Source of the DNA: Paenibacillus mendelii
GTDB lineage: Bacteria > Bacillota > Bacilli > Paenibacillales > Paenibacillaceae
DNA: 64,000 nt
Assembly: GCF_024498075.1 (NCBI RefSeq)
Contig: NZ_JANHOF010000001.1
Location: 682,001-746,000 of the forward strand
Direction: 5' to 3'
Both the position numbers and the translations under genes were made by a program. Under the pieces are notes generated by a model. It did no database searches and was not told the DNA's origin. It saw only the letters and a list, made by a program, of their open reading frames with translations. Below are positions 61,057 through 64,000 of this stretch, in pieces. Within the stretch, counting starts at the first letter, position 1. Each line of letters opens with the position of its first letter.

Positions 61057-62139
61057 GTGAACATTATTAAGATCAAAGACCGGCAAGAGCTCGACCGCAA
61101 GACGCCGTCGATGCCATGGTATGTCGAGAAATTCATCAATTATAAGCTGCCCGACCTGTCTCCTTCCTCCCTGTTGGAATACGTGAGAGATTACGAGACT
61201 TTCTTCTCCTGGCTGCTGGCTGAAGGCTTGTCCAAGGGTACAACGCTGCGTGAAATTACGCTCGATGAGCTGGAGAAGCTTCATATGGACAGCATCGACA
61301 ACTTTAGGATGTTTCTGGCCACCCACCCGGATCATATGAATGTCAAAACGACGATTTCCCGCAAGCTCGCCTCCCTGCGCTCGCTCTTCCACTACTTAAG
61401 CCAAATCGCAGAGGACGAGGAGTTCTACCCGCTGCTGAAGCGGAACGTGATGGCCAAGGTGTCCATTAAACGGAGCCATAAACCGAAGGATACCGCAGCC
61501 AAGCTGGAAGGTAAACTGCTGCAGGAGCAGGAGATCGATGAGTTTATTCGTTATATTAATGAGGATTATGGGACAGATGTCGCGACAAACAAGCAAGCGA
61601 TGTACGCCTACACGCTCAATCGCATCCGAGATACCTGTATCGTCAGTCTGATTCTTAATTCCGGCCTGCGCGTATCGGAGGTCGTCAACATGAACGTCGA
61701 TGACTTCGATCTGAAGAAAAAGCTGCTGTATGTGTACCGCAAAGGCAAGAACGACGACACATTCAAGACGCCCGTCTATTTCCGGACGGAAGCGATTCGC
61801 GAGCTTCAGCTTTATTTGAATCAACGAGAGTCGCAATACAAGGCGCCCAAACGGGAAAAAGCCCTCTTCCTCGCCATTGCCAACGGCAAGAAAGAAGGCT
61901 CGCGCATGACCAAACGCGCCATACAAGAGATGGTCATTAAGTATGCCAAGCGGTTCGGCAAACCCTACCTGTCCGTACATAAGCTGCGCCATTCCTTCGC
62001 GACGGACTATTATCTGCGCAATGACTTGTATAAGACGCAGGAGCAGCTCGGCCACGCATCGCCGGAAACGACGCAAATCTATGCGCATTTGACCGACCGC
62101 ACGATGGCAGAGGCGATCGACCGACAGAAGGAGTCCTAG
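61057..62139 (+). CDS. xerS: Tyrosine recombinase XerS
   Basis: The 360-residue recombinase has the N-terminal XerS pattern (PWYVEKFINYKLPDLSPSSLLEYVRDY) and catalytic Arg205 (NSGLRVSE), Lys in YRKGK, His308 and Arg311 (HKLRHSF), His333 (GHAS) and Tyr342 (IYAH). XerS is the single-protein Xer system first seen in streptococci that resolves chromosome dimers at difSL. GTG start with GGAGGTG about 10 nt upstream. Integrase use cannot be excluded, but no attachment site or phage genes are near. No dif-like sequence is evident next to it. Confidence 0.85.
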   Translation: MNIIKIKDRQELDRKTPSMPWYVEKFINYKLPDLSPSSLLEYVRDYETFFSWLLAEGLSKGTTLREITLDELEKLHMDSIDNFRMFLATHPDHMNVKTTISRKLASLRSLFHYLSQIAEDEEFYPLLKRNVMAKVSIKRSHKPKDTAAKLEGKLLQEQEIDEFIRYINEDYGTDVATNKQAMYAYTLNRIRDTCIVSLILNSGLRVSEVVNMNVDDFDLKKKLLYVYRKGKNDDTFKTPVYFRTEAIRELQLYLNQRESQYKAPKREKALFLAIANGKKEGSRMTKRAIQEMVIKYAKRFGKPYLSVHKLRHSFATDYYLRNDLYKTQEQLGHASPETTQIYAHLTDRTMAEAIDRQKES

Positions 62140-62195
62140 CTCTACGACAGATTATAACCCAACTTCTATGTGATTCATGACATTAATGATTAACC

Positions 62196-62945
62196 TTATG
62201 GCTCATAGATCATCTTTCGTGTCATGCCGCCGTCAACCGTCAGATTGGTACCGGTCACAAAACCATTATCCGGGTCGGTGAAATACATGCACGCCCGCAC
62301 AATATCTTCGGGCCGGCCTACCCGGCCCGACGGGTGCTGCTCATGATCGACTGGTCTGAGCGATGCGTAATCGCCGGTTTCGATCCATCCCGGACTTATG
62401 CAGTTGACGGTAATGCCATCTGGTCCAAGCGATAGGGCAAAAGCATGAGTCAATGAAGCTATACCGCCTTTTGACGCAGCATAGGCTTCACTGAATGGCT
62501 CAGACATGGCTGCCCTTGTCGAGGCGATATTGACGATGCGCCCCGCTCCCCGTTTCTTCATCCGTTTCGCCGCCTCCCTGCTGCATAAGAAGGTTCCGCG
62601 CAAATTTACGTTCATGACGCTGTCCCACTCGTCCACGGAAAGTTCGAGGGGGGATTTCCATATTCCGAATCCGGCATTGTTTATCAGAATATCGGCTAAG
62701 CCGCATGTCTGATCCACCCGTTCGAACAGCTGTTCAATCTCCTCCGGCCGGCTCAAGTCAGCCGCTATGAACCGCGCATACCCGCCTGCTGCTTCAATTT
62801 CGTTCACTAGCTGGTCCCCGCCCTTGTCTTCACGGTCTGTGGCGGCAACCTGTGCTCCTTCTGCGGCATACGCCTTAGCCAAGATTCGGCCGATCCCTCC
62901 TGCGGCACCGGTCACGATTACGGTCTTTCCTTCATACGCATTCAT
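62196..62945 (-). CDS. Short-chain dehydrogenase/reductase
   Basis: The 249-residue SDR has the cofactor motif VTGAAGGIGRILAKAYA (TGxxxGxG), NNAGFGIWKSPLELS (NNAG), the catalytic Ser in NIASTRAAMSEP and YAASKGGIASLTHAFAL (Tyr-xxx-Lys), and SPGWIETGD. It oxidises or reduces a hydroxy or keto group with NAD(P). AAAGGAGG precedes the ATG. Substrate unknown. It lies 22 nt after proS. Confidence 0.9.
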   Translation of the reverse strand: MNAYEGKTVIVTGAAGGIGRILAKAYAAEGAQVAATDREDKGGDQLVNEIEAAGGYARFIAADLSRPEEIEQLFERVDQTCGLADILINNAGFGIWKSPLELSVDEWDSVMNVNLRGTFLCSREAAKRMKKRGAGRIVNIASTRAAMSEPFSEAYAASKGGIASLTHAFALSLGPDGITVNCISPGWIETGDYASLRPVDHEQHPSGRVGRPEDIVRACMYFTDPDNGFVTGTNLTVDGGMTRKMIYEP

Positions 62946-62967
62946 AATGCTTGCCTCCTTTCGTCTT

Positions 62968-64000
62968 CTATGACAACAGCTTCTCCCGGATTTGCCCGAT
63001 TACTTGCTCTGCCGGCACCTGTTCCACGGTTCCAGTCCGCGCTTTCAGCTCAACTCGACCTTCCGCGATAGCCTTGCCGACTACAACGCGCAGCGGCAGC
63101 CCGATCAGATCGGCATCCTTCAGCTTTACGCCGGGCCGCTCGTCCCGGTCATCGAGCAGCACCTCGATGCCCGCGGAGCGCAGCTCCTCATACAGCTTCA
63201 GCGCAGTTTCCCGTTGTGTATCGTCCTGCATCGACATCACGATGATGTGAACCTGATAGGGTGCTATCGACTTCGGCCAAATCATACCGTGCTCGTCCTG
63301 ATTCTGCTCGATAATAGCAGCCATCAGTCTAGTCACCCCGATCCCGTAGCAGCCCATAACGAAGGTCTGCTCCTTGCCCGCAGCATCGACGAACGTCGCC
63401 CCCAGCTTGCCGCTGTATCGACTGTCCAATTTGAACACATGTCCAATTTCGATCCCGCGGATGGTCGACAGCTTGTTTCCGCAATGCGGGCAATCATCGC
63501 CCTCCTGAACATTACGCAGGTCGCCGGTGAGATGCGCAGTAAAGTCCCGGCCTGGCACGACATGCTTCAGATGATAGTCCAGCTCATTGGCGCCGGTTAT
63601 CGCTTCCTTCATCGCGCCGACATGCTGATCCACAAGTAGCGGCGCCGCCAGCCCGACCGGCCCTGCGAAGCCGGCGGGAGAGCCTGTCAACGCCTGCACG
63701 GTCGCTGCATCGGCAAGCTCAACCGTCTCTGCGCCAAGCAGGTTTTTAATCTTCGTTTCATTCGCTTCATGATCACCGCGTACAAGAACAGCCGTTGGCT
63801 GCCCGTCTGCCATATAGATCAGTGTCTTTACGATATGTTCAGCCCCGCAGCCGACCGATTGGACCAACTGCTCAATCGTCTTCCAGCCTGGCGTATGAAA
63901 TTTGACACAGGATGCCATTGTGCCCACATTCGAATTACTTTCATCGGTCGCTGCCGGAAGCATCGATTCCGCTTTTTCCAGGTTTGCGGCATAGCCGCAG
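62968..64000 (-). CDS. proS: Prolyl-tRNA synthetase (N-terminal part off the right edge)
   Basis: The frame is open to the window end; the last codons before the edge read CGYAANLEKAES, so the gene starts outside. Visible are part of the editing insertion (GCGAEHIVKTLIYMADGQPTAVLVRGDHE, AGFAGPVGL), class II motif 3 with GCYGIGVTRLMAAIIEQ and the C-terminal anticodon-binding domain (PYQVHIIVMSMQ, RPGVKLKDADLIGLPLRVVVGKAI). It charges tRNA-Pro; the insertion clears mischarged alanine. Bacterial ProS type. Confidence 0.95.
   Translation of the reverse strand, partial: CGYAANLEKAESMLPAATDESNSNVGTMASCVKFHTPGWKTIEQLVQSVGCGAEHIVKTLIYMADGQPTAVLVRGDHEANETKIKNLLGAETVELADAATVQALTGSPAGFAGPVGLAAPLLVDQHVGAMKEAITGANELDYHLKHVVPGRDFTAHLTGDLRNVQEGDDCPHCGNKLSTIRGIEIGHVFKLDSRYSGKLGATFVDAAGKEQTFVMGCYGIGVTRLMAAIIEQNQDEHGMIWPKSIAPYQVHIIVMSMQDDTQRETALKLYEELRSAGIEVLLDDRDERPGVKLKDADLIGLPLRVVVGKAIAEGRVELKARTGTVEQVPAEQVIGQIREKLLS

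Overview
The window looks like a chromosomal segment of a spore-forming, low-GC Gram-positive bacterium of the Paenibacillus type. The markers are a SleB-type cortex hydrolase, a bacillithiol-linked YtxJ protein, a DUF3951 protein, an OdhAB pair, a GlnQHMP importer, an LplABC-type sugar importer, a catabolite-repression (cre) site that fits the consensus perfectly, and Shine-Dalgarno sequences close to AAGGAGG that often serve TTG or GTG starts. Genus assignment is inference. I recognise no rRNA, tRNA, insertion sequence, prophage or CRISPR array.

Layout. (1) 0-7.7 kb, minus strand: a glycan-use operon with two permeases, a lipoprotein binding protein, a sialidase-like propeller protein, a DegT-type PLP enzyme and an SGNH acetylesterase cut by the left edge. 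It is read from a strong promoter whose start overlaps a 14-bp palindrome and which carries cre-like sites. (2) 7.7-15 kb: an AraC regulator divergent from a PhyH-type dioxygenase, a nucleotidyltransferase-like DUF4269 protein, a secreted protein, an unusual HPr kinase paralogue and a 14-TM drug exporter. (3) 15-21.8 kb: an accessory, visibly AT-richer stretch of GNAT acetyltransferases and small enzymes with several decayed genes (a Nudix gene with an in-frame stop, a hydrolase tail, a frameshifted GNAT). (4) 22-32 kb: penicillin-binding protein 1A, a YdjM-like membrane protein behind a LexA-like palindrome, then a second glycan operon (sugar kinase, orphan binding protein, an intracellular glycosidase-like protein and a large secreted relative with cohesin and dockerin modules).

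(5) 32-37.8 kb: a hemolysin III family protein and a redox block on the minus strand: PerR-like repressor, atypical response regulator, thioredoxin reductase, glutaredoxin-like protein and 2-Cys peroxiredoxin. Eight perfect-period 11-bp repeats lie in front of trxB, and a Per-box-like site lies on the perR-like promoter. Next to it is a zinc-finger protein with a deoxyribosyltransferase/TIR-like domain. (6) 37.9-46 kb: an L,D-transpeptidase, an ECF sigma factor with its probable membrane anti-sigma factor, a Dabb protein, the gln importer and a secreted dockerin protein. (7) 46-56 kb: YtxJ, a YdjO-like zinc protein, odhB-odhA, a nitroreductase, a secreted Ig-like repeat protein, a DUF4362 lipoprotein and SleB. 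(8) 56-64 kb: two GNATs, a flavin monooxygenase, a phosphodiester glycosidase, small proteins, XerS, a short-chain dehydrogenase and proS, cut by the right edge.

The most promising points are the 11-bp octamer repeat array between an orphan atypical response regulator and trxB, the zinc-finger/NDT-TIR-like protein beside it, the nested-domain glycosidase with cohesin plus dockerin, and the SOS-like site at the YdjM homologue.
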